NCBI GenBank assembly: GCA_047967505.1
Contig: CM106540.1
Length of the DNA: 64,000 nucleotides
Strand: one strand, 5' to 3'
From: Dipteris shenzhenensis
Lineage: Eukaryota; Polypodiophyta; Polypodiopsida; Gleicheniales
Shown here: one piece after another, positions 21,924 through 32,089 of the stretch
Numbering within the stretch: position 1 is the first letter of the stretch
Layout of the letters: each line of letters starts with the position of its first letter
Made by a program: the position numbers and the translations under genes
The notes under the pieces: generated by a model
The model's database searches: none
What the model was told of the DNA's origin: nothing
What the model saw: the letters and a program-made list of their open reading frames with translations, nothing else

Positions 21924-22851
21924 TATAACTCCTTGACATCCGCACATGCTCAACAGACGGAGGTAGTGGCACAAGCTCATCGACTCACTCTAATTCACAA
22001 AGAAGAAGAGCTCCAAGATTGCAAAGACAAGCTTGAAGAAATGAAACAATCTTTGGCAGTGCGTCCCTTCAGCATTGACAAGCTTACACGGGAATGCAAA
22101 ATCTTAAAGGACCTTGCTACTGCTCAAGAGGCCAACACTTCATAGGCACAAGTCTTGGACCAATGGTCCAATACCACTGAAGACATTCCTCAATAGGCAA
22201 AGGTCACCTTGCAAATGAGAAAGCTTAAGGAGGCATATACAACCATCTACCATCAATACAAAGAAAAAATGAATGAGATGCACTCCCAAAAGATAATAAT
22301 CTCCAAGCTTGAACTCCAATTGCTAGTGCCTAACAATGAGGCATTGGAAGACAACACCAATGAAGCCCCACTTCAGTGCACAACGGCGGTGTACCAAGAG
22401 CTTGTGGCTGCTCTACAAGTGGAAGATCACCTCAACGCATGCGTGCTTATCCAATGGAAGCAACTCCAAATCAAGATCATATCTACTCATCCAAAAGTCA
22501 AATGGGAACATTCCATCGAGACCAAAACCCTGCGCATAATTTGCCAAGACTTGGAGAAAAATATCTTATGCCTGTCTATGCATGCCGAGTTTATAGCACT
22601 CAGGACTGATGCTTTCATTGCATATGTATGCCTCATCGGTAGTCCTCCCCTCAAGGTCATTGCACGTTTGTTGCCATTGCTACAAAGGCCATCCCTATTA
22701 TTTGCACAGCACAACATATCCAATATCCCACCCATGCAGCTGATCATCCCATCGCACCAGCAAAAAGAAGTGTCCAAATATGAGAGGGCCTATCTCACAT
22801 CCAACTTCCCATATCTAACCACTCTGTCTGCCAACATCATAACCTCACTTT
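21924..22851 (+). pseudogene. coiled-coil ORF of unknown origin, interrupted
   Basis: Frames 21933-22145 and 22209-22850 together give an Ala/Glu/Lys/Gln-rich, heptad-like N-terminal half (EEELQDCKDKLEEMKQSL; QKIIISKLELQLL) followed by a mixed region. Stops separate the parts at about 22143 and 22196, both TAG, where Gln would fit a coiled coil. The reading ends where the copia LTR begins at 22852. No domain is recognised. It could be a fragment of a host structural protein or of a transposon accessory ORF. Confidence 0.4.
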
Positions 22852-23690
22852 GTGAAGAGAGTGGGAGAGAAGGAAGGAGTCTCACTTGCAGCTTTCTCAT
22901 ATACACAATGGACAAAGGTGGAGGCTGAAAACAGTTTTCCTCTTCTTAGATGTGTAAGCAAAAAGAACTCTTAGTACAAAAGAATAGGTGAACCCTATAT
23001 GTGGGTCTCAATATACCTCTCCTCTGACGTCATGCTATGTATTGCTACAGTGGGAGTCTTGTTCATTATGTAGACTACTCTAGCAACTGCTTCAGCCCAA
23101 TAATAGTCTGGCAGGTCTTTTTCATTGAGCATGGCATGAGATACCTCTCCAATATGCCTGTTCTTCCTTTCTGCAAGTCCATTTTGCTATGGGGTATGAC
23201 TGCATGAATATTGTTGCTTTATGCCATGCTCCTGTAGGAACCTTGCAAACTCATTTGAGAGGTACTCTCCCCCTCCATCTGACCTTAGGCATTTTATTTG
23301 CAAGCCTATTTCTTTTTCAACCATAGCTTTAAAAGCTTTGAAATGCCCAAACACTTCAGTTTTCTTTTTCATAAAATCCACCCAAACTTTTCTGCTGTAG
23401 TCATCAATAAAAGTGACAAAATAATGATAGCCTCCAGTAGATGCAGCTTTAGTAGTCTACACATCAGAGTGGATTAATTCCAATGGCCTCTTAATCTCTT
23501 GAACATGTCTAGAAAATGGTTTCCTTGCCTGTTTTCCAAAGTGACAGGCTTCACATATCTTATGCATTTCTGCAACCCTGAACTTAGGCAATCCTGCAAC
23601 AATATTTTGGGCTTGCATTAATTTAAGTTGCTATACATTAACATGACCAATGTTTTTATGCTACATATCAGAGGTCAAAAAGTGATGTTT
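22852..23690 (-). mobile_element. Ty1/copia fragment C2 (integrase joined to LTR)
   Basis: 22852-23013 matches the first part of the C1 LTR (7962-8120). 23014-23690, read on the minus strand, is copia integrase, overlapping the C1 integrase and extending beyond it. RT and RNase H, which should separate integrase from the LTR, are missing. The fragment is an internally deleted relic. Confidence 0.75.
23014..23690 (-). pseudogene. copia integrase relic (C2)
   Basis: From the 23690 end it reads the Cys-containing pre-integrase region, LELIHSDV, the TFIDDYSRKVW block, AFKAMVEKEIGLQIKCLRSD with the second catalytic Asp, FARFLQEHGIKQQYS, the NGLAERKNRHIGE block with the catalytic Glu, and DLPDYYWAEAVARVV. 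Stops occur after DV and HTP. It shows what C1 lost at its junction. Confidence 0.75.
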
Positions 23691-23914
23691 TGGACTAATA
23701 GTACAAGAAAAGATACAAAATTGATTAGAATTATCTCAATAATGTAACTTCCAATATGTGTCATTAGTAATTAAAAGAAAGTGAAGTGTCACTTCAAAAC
23801 GTGGGATTGGATCACATACACAACAATTCTTCTGCATTCAAAATGGGTTTTATTTTCCTACAGTCAAAACATCCACATTGCTTGAAATTATACTTAGTAA
23901 CATTAATACCACTT

Positions 23915-24085
23915 CACCCATATGTGGGAGAACCTAAGTGTCATTTGAAAGCATAGGATTGCATAATACATAGAGCAATATTACCACATTACTGTTAGCT
24001 CACCCATATGTCAAGAAACCCAAGTGTCATTTGAAAGCATAGGATTTCATAATACATAGAGCAATATTACTATATCCAAAATGGG
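23915..24085 (+). repeat. 86-bp tandem duplication
   Basis: Two units beginning CACCCATATGT at 23915 and 24001 share AAGTGTCATTTGAAAGCATA and ACATAGAGCAATATTA. They lie just beyond the 3-prime end of gene copy B, with no coding content. Confidence 0.6.
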
Positions 24086-24559
24086 ACTTCTTTTCACAAG
24101 TATCACCAAGCTCTCATCGAAATGGTCTTTTAAATCATATTCTACTCCTCTTGACACTCATCATCAACAAAGTAAATGCGAGCTCGTGACCTATCTAAAT
24201 GCCTCTTATCATATCTTCTTTCAATTGACATGAATCTTGCCATTTCTTTTGCATAGCATGGTAACAAACTACAATCAAACATACATTTGAAACCATAGTA
24301 AGTCAAAACATTAAAGACACAATAACAATAATCCAAAAATATCCAAATGTCATCAAAGAAAGATCTAAGTTCAGTACCATACTAATCACCATATGGATTT
24401 GTGATGGGGTCCACTCTATCTTAATCCCCATCGCCAGCATGCTCTGACCTTACCCGTTTCCTGGAATGGTCTGCTACAAGTGGCTCAACAATGGTAGCCA
24501 TAATACTGTTATTTGAATCAAAAGAAAAGCAAGGTCTACCAGTAGCCTGACAAGCACGC

Positions 24560-24590
24560 ATGAGAGGAGCTGTGCCACAACCCATCTCCA
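24560..24590 (-). other. motif I-like AdoMet-binding site in copy B
   Basis: LVLEMGCGTAP followed after a helix by GRPCFSFDS matches the beta-strand/glycine-loop/helix/acidic-strand pattern of AdoMet-dependent methyltransferases (FxGxG form with C-terminal position). Copy A has the same motif at about 3695-3725. Confidence 0.6.
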
Positions 24591-25421
24591 AAACCAATCC
24601 TCTTGGAACACATAAGAGAGACAAAAGGCACCCAACAAAGTAGCAACATCGCTCAAGTCCACCTCGAGCCATCTGAGAAGACATAGGCACTATTGTCCTC
24701 TCACTGAGAACCACATAGTGAGTCCATAAATTAGATAGCAGAACAATGGAAAGGTTTTGAAATAGTGTAACACTCTCTTTCAAATAAATTGATGGATTCT
24801 TCTTAGCTCTACATACTAGAGCCAACACAGATGACTGCATCTGTGAATCATGCATAGAGAACCACATACCAAAGAATGACCTTAGCCAACAAGTATCATA
24901 GCATGAAAGACTACATGTGACCACACATATGGAATGCAAATGAAATGTATGATTTTACCATCAAAACCTAGCATGCATACTACATGTAACATGGCATCTA
25001 TCAATCCCACATAAAGAAACACATTAAAAAGTTCATGAATGTAGCATTACAACACACCATGCATGGAATTGTAGTATACCGTAAGAGTTATACCATAATA
25101 TTTATAGTATCCATGTGGAAGCTTGTCATGAATGACCACACGTCTGACAACTTCCAAGCCTTGAACAAATGCAAAGCACTCCATCCAAGAAATACAGTGT
25201 CCTACAATCAAATGACAGTATCTCATACAAGAAAAATGGGAATAGAGGACATATAACAACAATAGTGCTAGATATTGAACCTTACCTACCATAGGACATA
25301 TAACTGCCAACCAGCCACTATCTGATAATGAAGCTGCTGCAACGGCAAGCCCATAACGCACATGGTCCTCCAACAAGAGGTTCCAAACTGGGATGGGTCC
25401 TCTCTCATCAAGTGGAAATCC

Positions 25422-25451
25422 ACCAGTGGGAAAGTCAACCAATATAAAATC
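25422..25451 (-). other. motif IV-like site (DFPT) in copy B
   Basis: The minus strand encodes DFILVDFPTG. In N4/N6 methylases the equivalent strand ends in (D/N/S)PP(Y/F/W). The strand and its downstream partner SGWLAVICP fit, but the second Pro and the aromatic residue are not where expected. Either the family is catalytically altered or it has a different substrate. Confidence 0.5.
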
Positions 25452-27948
25452 CATAGCCCACTTAATCTTCTTACCCAACCGCATGTAGTCTCGATCAGGG
25501 CAAACTATAGCCATGAAAAACTCATGCAAAATAGTATACTTTTCATTTTTCTTGGACTGTGAAAAGTCCATGCCCATGGTTATGTAATCACCCACCATAC
25601 AAGCATAGTGATACCATCAGTCAATAGACTATCCGGTGACTGTGCCTTATGAAATACATAATGTTGTACTAACTTTGTGATAGATTGTGAACCTACATGG
25701 AAAATTTATATCAAACACAACCAAAGAAAATTTTGAAAAACCGATAGCAAGAAACAAAAATAACTAGAACTTTACTTGCATGCTCCATTTGATCCTTATC
25801 TTGCCTTGGTGGACTAGATGGCTCTTCATCTAAATGGATAGGAAAGAATAACATTAGTATACTATTCCAAACCCTCATCATAAACAACATTAGAAACTCA
25901 ACATGTATGTATATTTCTTACCTTTCTTTTGAGCTTGTTCTTGTTTTTGTGTTTGTGTTTTTGTTTTTCTAGAGCTTCCCCCCAATTTATCCTTACTTTC
26001 TTCAGTGTCCTTAGATGAAGCATATTTCTTGTGAAAGTCTCTCTCATGCACCAAGACTTGTCCCTTGGGGAATTCTATCCACCAAGGACAATTTGCAAGT
26101 TCCCATTGAGAGTGATTGTGCATGCCAAGAGGATACATGCAAGTAGCATGACCAATTTCCACCCAACTCTTGTACAAATTTGGAATCTCTAAGATCTTTC
26201 CCTCTCTTGCCAAATGAGCAAGATACCTACAAATCAACAATCACTAATTATTTGGACCTCCTATATGAAGAAAGGTTCACAAAAAATTTGAGACAAACAA
26301 AAATGATTGTTCAGTTCAATGTTATTATAAGCTTCACAAAACAAACAGAAAAGCACCATCATTAAAACTAAAAGGGACCAACCTGTAGACAACCCTGTGA
26401 GCAGCCATGTCCAACTCAGAGAGACCGTTTGCTTTCTTTCCTCCCTTACTCTCATTCTTTGAATCCTTTGATCGTAGAGCTAAGAACAAATGCTTTCTTC
26501 CTTCTAATTTTATGTCCTCCATATACTGTTGCATTGTGTAATCTTTTGGTGTCTCTAAAGGAACGCCCATGGTTGTTACAATCCTCAAGTCATCAAGAAC
26601 TTTCAAAGCCTGGGTCTCTACTTTCTCAAGAAATATCTCTCTATTAATCCATCTACACAAGTGGAAAACAAAGTATTCACACAACTAAGACTTATGGCAC
26701 TTCTATAATACATACAAACACTGCAAAATAAGTTTATTTATGAAAGGAACAACTCACCCTCTATACTCCACATCCCCCACAGGCATGAAATACATATCCC
26801 TCATTAGTTTGGTAGCCTCCAACAAGGAAAGAAAAATGATTTTTTTCTCCAATCTCAAACCAGACTTTGCTATGAGTTGCAGCTTCTCCAAAGTTACACA
26901 AGAGTCCAGACCATCAAAATGCAAGGCAAATAACTTTTCCAATTAGGCCTCACCCAAGCTTGGATCTATGCAATTCAAAACCTATCCAAGAATTGCATAT
27001 TAGATGCATAAAATGATTAAAAAATGTAACAATAAGAAGAATTAAACTCTCACCTTTCCCATCCTGTTAGCAATTCTCTTTTGAATTAGGACGCATTGCT
27101 TTCCTTCAGCTTCTATTCTTTGGTCTATAGGCATCTTTGTGGATATCTTATCAATTGCTTTTTTAAGCTTTGTATTGTACTCAACCTACACAAAAGATTT
27201 CCTTTTATAGAAAGAAAATGAATGAAGGAGAAATAAGCACCAAGAGAAGTGCAGCATTAAACCTGAAAGACCAATCTCGCAAGATAGCCTCTTGTCAATG
27301 GAAACCAGGGCTTTTTTCCTTTACTCTCATGAGCCCTCCAGTTCTCTATGGATTTCACTTCATTAGGACACAATGATTTCATAAATATCATAGGATCACA
27401 CTCACAAATGTTGTGTGCATTTATGAGTGTGTCCCAGAGGCTAGGTTTGACGATGGCATGCTCATTCATACTACAAGACACATCAAAAGATTAGTTCATT
27501 TGTACCAAATAAAAATAATGAAGGTAAGGAATTATACAACATAAAATAATGAAAGAAAAAAAGGTATCAAAGTACTTACGAATTCATGTGTTGTAGGCCA
27601 GCCAATAGAGCAATCTCACTTAACTTTCTAGGATCAATTATTGTGCAAACCACTCTTATGTGTCGTTTTTTGTTTATAGGAAAGATATCCTTTATAACAC
27701 TCATCCAAGCAGTAGTCCTATGATTTTCCTCCCAGACAAAAAACATCCTTCTTGACATAAATTTAAATTCATGACTTGATAACAAGTCATTCTCAAACTC
27801 TTCATCATCATCTCTCCAAGTGGGAGACCACCTCTCCATCATATCATCTGTCACTACTACCTCCTCTCCATCACTTTTGCAAATGGACACTATGAACGAT
27901 CCTTTCTGTGGAAGGTATCCCTCCACTTGGAATGCATTTAGGGTCTAG

Positions 27949-28720
27949 TTCCAATAGTCAAACTCCTATACTATTATAGATACATAGAGCTAACTGTCAA
28001 ACTCCTATACTATTAGTGATTAATAGAACTAACATTCAAACTCCTATACATAAATATGTATAAAGGAATATCTAAACATATTTATTTATCTTTATGCACA
28101 TGTATTTATTTATCTTTTACACATCTAATTTCACATATTAATGTATATGTATGCATATCCTTTTCTATGTACAAATAAAAAAACACATGTAAATAGTTTT
28201 ATGTATGCGTGTATAAACTTATCTATGTATGAATTTATGTCTGCATATACATACATAACCCCTCAAACTCTCAACCCCATATAGCACTCATTTGCTAATG
28301 GAAGAGACCGCATCTTCCATGCATATGTTTACATTTACAATATACTTCCATATATACATCTTGACATTTTCATACATGACATATGGACACAAATAAATGT
28401 ATAACACACATACATGTCTATATATACTGATCTATAAATATTTCTATGAATACTTAAGCATGTCTATTTATATACATGTATTGTGTAATACATGTACATG
28501 TGGCGATCTTTTGGGGGATTTCTCCCAATATTCCACAAACTCTCACCCCTTCCATCAATAACTTCCCTCAATCAAGGAGTTCCTCCTTTAACTTGAGGCA
28601 TGATTCAAGAATGTAGATTAAAAGCAAAAGCATACAATGTGTTGGCAAAATCATCCTTGTGGTCAAAATAACTTGCAGAATTGAAAGCTACATAGATGAC
28701 ATTTATGTCGACCTTATATC
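27949..28720. repeat. AT-rich region with tandem repeats
   Basis: Three degenerate units of CAAACTCCTATACTATTA-type sequence occur at 27958-28055, immediately at the broken 5-prime end of copy B. After that come long TATGTATATGTATGCATA-like stretches to about 28500. No gene is visible. Confidence 0.5.
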
Positions 28721-28839
28721 TACTTTACTCTTCCTCTTTGAGATCTTATATCCAAAGAGCATTCATATTTAATAAAATGTATAGGATGAATGCAACTGTG
28801 AAAGCACACATTAGTAGTGTGCATTTTAGTGCTATTTCT

Positions 28840-29345
28840 ACCAAAATGGGCAGCGGTGAAAAGGTCATATAAAATGCTACCCGAATACAAGGCCACTATT
28901 GAGCAAGACTTCACACAAGATGGCTTGACACAATAACTATGGGATCTGGAAACTAACTTTATTTTCAAGTCACCATGCAGGTCAAGTGTGGGAGCATTAT
29001 TGATCCCAACAACCAATCTTATTGTAGGCCGACTGTTGCAAGTGTGGGAGCATATCAATGTCCTAAACTGTGAAGCTCTTTCTACCAAAAAAGGCAGCGC
29101 GTTGACGCGCTGTCCATTTTGAAGCAAAAGGCATCTAAATGCCACCCCACTGAAAGCCTATTAAAAAGCCTAAAAGGGGCTAATTTTGATGCTTGGGATA
29201 TCGAAATGGACAGCGCATTGACGCACTGCCAATTTTGGTGTCACAAGCATCAAAATTTGCTTCTTCTTTACTCAAATATGAAGGTGGTACATGAAAGATA
29301 CAATGGAGGATTTTAGATGCCCTTTCAATGCGCTGTCCATTTCAA
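28840..29345. repeat. dispersed palindromic repeat CAGCGCGT-TG-ACGCGCTG and relatives
   Basis: A perfect inverted repeat with 8-base arms (CAGCGCGTTGACGCGCTG) lies at 29095-29112. A relative (CAGCGCATTGACGCACTG), whose arms still pair, lies at 29211-29228. Partial copies lie near 28850 and 29325. Flanking words CCATTTTGG and GGTATC also recur. It may be a family of short hairpin or MITE-like units. Confidence 0.5.
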
Positions 29346-29578
29346 TGGAAAGGGTATCCAAAATGCTCCTACAAATGCTTAACACCATGGCTCTTCCAAA
29401 TGCTTTAGGACTCACTGGAGAGGTCTTGGATGAATGAAAAATTAGAGGATGAGGATGTAAGGAGAGGAAGGATTCACAATTTCGAAATCAATTTGAGGTG
29501 CATAAACAAAAATCGATGAAAGTTTTTTAAGTTTGTAGTATACCCCAATGCTTTTGAGTATACCTCCTTCAACATGAT

Positions 29579-29732
29579 TTTGATCTACTTTCCATGAGAA
29601 AGGGCAGAGGGTCAACGTGCTACCATTTCTCATGGAAAGTAGATCAAAGAGGACCCAATGATTTTGATCTACTTTCCATGAGAAATGGCAGCGCGTCAAC
29701 GTGTTGCCCTTTCTCTTGGAAAATAGATAAAA
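29579..29732. repeat. hairpin repeat, two tandem units
   Basis: Unit one, 29582-29645, has perfect 20-base arms (GATCTACTTTCCATGAGAAA and its reverse complement) around a 24-base loop containing GGGTCAACGTGCT. Unit two, about 29670-29729, has the same left arm and a slightly diverged right arm around GGCAGCGCGTCAACGTG. The loop carries the palindromic core seen at 29095. It could transcribe into a stable hairpin. Confidence 0.6.
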
Positions 29733-29939
29733 AACGGATGTGTGTAGCTATCCAGACTAGAGATATTTCAGGAAAGAAAGTTGAACTTACGTTTAGTTCT
29801 ACTCGAGATTTCTTCTTCCATGAGGAGCAGATGATGGCGTCGGAGGAGAGGGCGACACTGGAGAAGATATTAGCAATGAAGGTGGCATGGAAGGCGATTG
29901 GCAAGAAGCAGAGCTTCAGAGGAGCAAAGACCGTGAGCG

Positions 29940-30260
29940 AGAATGAGCGAGAGAGAGCGAGCTAGCTTTGCCCGACTCTTCCTTGTTACCATTCATATTC
30001 CCTACTCTTGCAGACCATAGGAGGAGAAGGAGAAGCAAAATATGGCGTGTGGCAATGGCTAAGATGGCAGCGAGAGCTTGTGAGGCGACCAACCAAACTA
30101 GACGAGAGCAGCAAGAGTTTGCATGGCGAGGCGAGAGCAGCGAGACGAGACGAGAAGGCAGATGAGTAGGCGAGACGAGACGAGAAGGTAGACGAGTAGG
30201 CGAGCAGCGGGCTTTCTCATCTTGGCTGAGATCAACGAAAGATTAAAGTAGCGGGCTTTC
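29940..30260 (+). repeat. GCGAGACGAGA-rich simple repeats
   Basis: A 30-base unit, CGAGACGAGACGAGAAGGCA plus ten bases, is repeated in tandem at 30141-30170 and 30171-30200. An AGCGGGCTTTCTC-TCTTGG word also repeats at 30207 and 30250. No gene is seen between 29.75 and 30.84 kb. Confidence 0.5.
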
Positions 30261-30530
30261 TCGTCTTGGAGATTAAAGTTGCCACGAAAGAGGAGTTAGG
30301 AGGGGAGTCGAGGGGAGCAGCAGCAAAATAGAGAACTCAAATCTGCAAGTCAAATAGAGGAGACCTTCTGAATTGGTCATAAACATTGACAGGAGTTCCA
30401 AAGAATCTACTCCGGTGCCAAAGAAGACGACGGCAAGCAATAGACAAATAGGCAAGGAAAACCTCCCATCGCCCAGCAATCACAAAATCAGAGCGATTAC
30501 AGTAACTTTTCACGCCATTCACGTTGGTGG

Positions 30531-30630
30531 AGTTGGGAGAATTTTTCGTGGAGTTGGGAGTTGGGAGTTGGGAAGCCTGTGTGAGAATTTTCCGTGGAGT
30601 TGGGAGTTGGGAGTTGGGAGTTGGGATGTC
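30531..30630 (+). repeat. GGAGTTGGGAGTT minisatellite
   Basis: The words GGAGTTGGGAGTTGGGA are repeated in two clusters, 30531-30575 and 30593-30628, upstream of the Gln/His-rich pseudogene. This could be its former 5-prime untranslated region. Confidence 0.55.
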
Positions 30631-30843
30631 GCTTTTCAAGTCAAGGAGGAGGAGCTGGGACTGTGGGGGTTTGCCGACGGCGAGCTGAAGGTTGAAGCAA
30701 TGCAGAATTTTCAATTTTCATCACCTGCTAGCTTGTGCTCTTGTGCGCTCTTGTGCTCTTGGTCCTACTGCCTTGTCCAGCTCCATCTCCATTATAGAAT
30801 AAGCTGCTGATTCTGCTTCCCTTCATCCCTTCAGCCTCTCGCA

Positions 30844-31250
30844 ATGCATTCTGGCGGTCAGCACTATGGCGCCTCAGACATGCAACACTTCGTTCTCCGC
30901 CACTCTACTTCTTCTTCTTCTTCCCCTCACATTTTTGCTCACTCCCACGATGTGTCTCTCTCCCCCCAACACCACCTCCACCATCCGCTGCAGTAGCAGC
31001 ACCATCCCAATTTTCAGCAGCAGCAGCCACCGCCCATGCAGCACCATGGCCACCCCCATTAACACCACTTCCACGGAGCTCTTCAAACTTAAGAGCTTGA
31101 GCATCTCTCGCAGTAGCAGCACCAACACCATTCTCAGCTCCAGCAGCACCAGCACCAGCACCAGCAACAGCCGCCGCCTTCCAACTGGAGGCAACGGGGA
31201 TGCGATTGCAAAAGAGTGGTGGATGGAGGCAGCATGGAGGTTTCAACGTG
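30844..31250 (+). pseudogene. Gln/His-rich protein pseudogene (possible transcription-factor N-terminus)
   Basis: The frame starting at ATG 30844 gives MHSGGQHYGASDMQHF, then Ser- and His-rich sequence and long Gln/His/Pro runs (QLQQHQHQHQQQPPP near 31136-31180), as in N-terminal regions of many plant transcription factors. Four in-frame stops interrupt it: TAG 30994, TAA 31060, TAA 31090 and TAG 31114. Every one is a single C-to-T change away from a Gln codon in a Gln-rich context. This is the best reading of the region; the uninterrupted frame at 30866-31375 gives a Ser/Thr/Leu-rich product that looks like a shifted reading of CAG/CAC repeats. I cannot name the family. Confidence 0.5.
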
Positions 31251-31289
31251 CTAATCTTGTTTGCAAGCTCAGGTATCCAAATCACAAAG

Positions 31290-32085
31290 AGGCTAGCGCT
31301 AGCTTCTTGTTTGCAAACAAATATGGAACAAATAACGACCTTCCTGGAACAAATAACGACCTTCCCATTTTATAAGCAGCACACATTAAAGGAAACGTGA
31401 AGTGCAAACAATAGCAAGAAACAATTGCGAGGAGGCAGCCTTGAAGTGGGCATGACAGAAACAACTGCATGCAGCCCTGACGAAATTGACAAAAGCAACT
31501 GAGAGAAGGCAATGATTCCAAGCACTGTAGATACTATACAATCGTTAAAATTAGTGACAATACAATCGTGCCTCCGACTTCTTCTGGGAGGATGCATTTG
31601 CAGTGCTCTAGTTCTTGAAGGTAGTGATACTTCTTGAAGGACAATGATAGAAACACTGACTAAGAAAGATGGACGATGATACTTCTTGAAGGTAGTAGAT
31701 GAGACTCCCTAGTTTGTCCACAGCTTCCATTAAGGACTAAGGATACAGCTTTAGATAAGACAAAGGTTCATCCGAATGGATTGCTTTGCTGGGGAGGCTA
31801 ACGGTTCTTAAACATATTCTCTTGTTCCATTCCTTTCTCACAGAATTCCTTTCGTTCTGAGAAGTTAGCAATGGAACACTGAATGGCACGCCATTTCTTG
31901 TCGATCGCGGGTTTCTTGCAGTTCACTTAGAGTTAGAGTAGAGAAGCTATTGTTTTTGGGAACTCGCATTCCTGTTATTACCTCGGATTCTTCCGGGAGA
32001 TATATGACAATCATATCTCTGACAACAAATTCAACACTTCATAGTGCCAGAGAAGAACTAGCTTGTAGCTTGATGGGAAATAAGT
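31290..32085. other. no gene seen; 19-bp duplication
   Basis: A 19-base direct duplication, GAACAAATAACGACCTTCC, sits at about 31327-31364. Otherwise no supported feature lies before the copia element. Confidence 0.4.
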
Positions 32086-32089
32086 AGTG

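Larger units (their letters stand above)
24142..27948 (-). pseudogene. ParB-like/DNA methyltransferase-like fusion gene, copy B (nearly full length, broken)
   Basis: Minus-strand exons read from splice borders are about 27580-27945, 27263-27470, 27054-27185, 26758-26981, 26383-26652, 25922-26226, 25776-25829, 25286-25692, about 25080-25201, about 24421-24840 and 24142-24268. Intron phases agree from exon 1 through exon 9, and exons 3 and 4 have exactly the same lengths as in copy A (132 and 224 bases), which is strong evidence for a real gene. Exon 1 has the ParB/Srx-like block (WEENHRTTAWM). Exon 8 has a methyltransferase motif IV-like strand WAMDFILVDFPTGG and SDSGWLAVICP. Exon 10 has a motif I-like GLVLEMGCGTAPLMRAC. 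This order (IV before I) is that of beta-class N4/N6 DNA methylases. Defects are a TAA for Trp in exon 4 (about 26950), a 1-base shift in exon 8 (about 25595), and loss of the exon encoding the acidic N-terminus. The DPPY-type tetrapeptide is DFPT, so methylation activity is doubtful even in an intact relative. Confidence 0.72.

Noticed and set aside
22487-22777. 96-codon minus-strand ORF
   Set aside because: Shadow of the plus-strand coiled-coil reading; no domain.
30866-31375. 169-codon ORF with a signal-peptide-like Leu run
   Set aside because: It is a shifted reading of CTTCTTC and CAG/CAC repeats; the Gln/His-rich frame starting at 30844 explains the sequence better.
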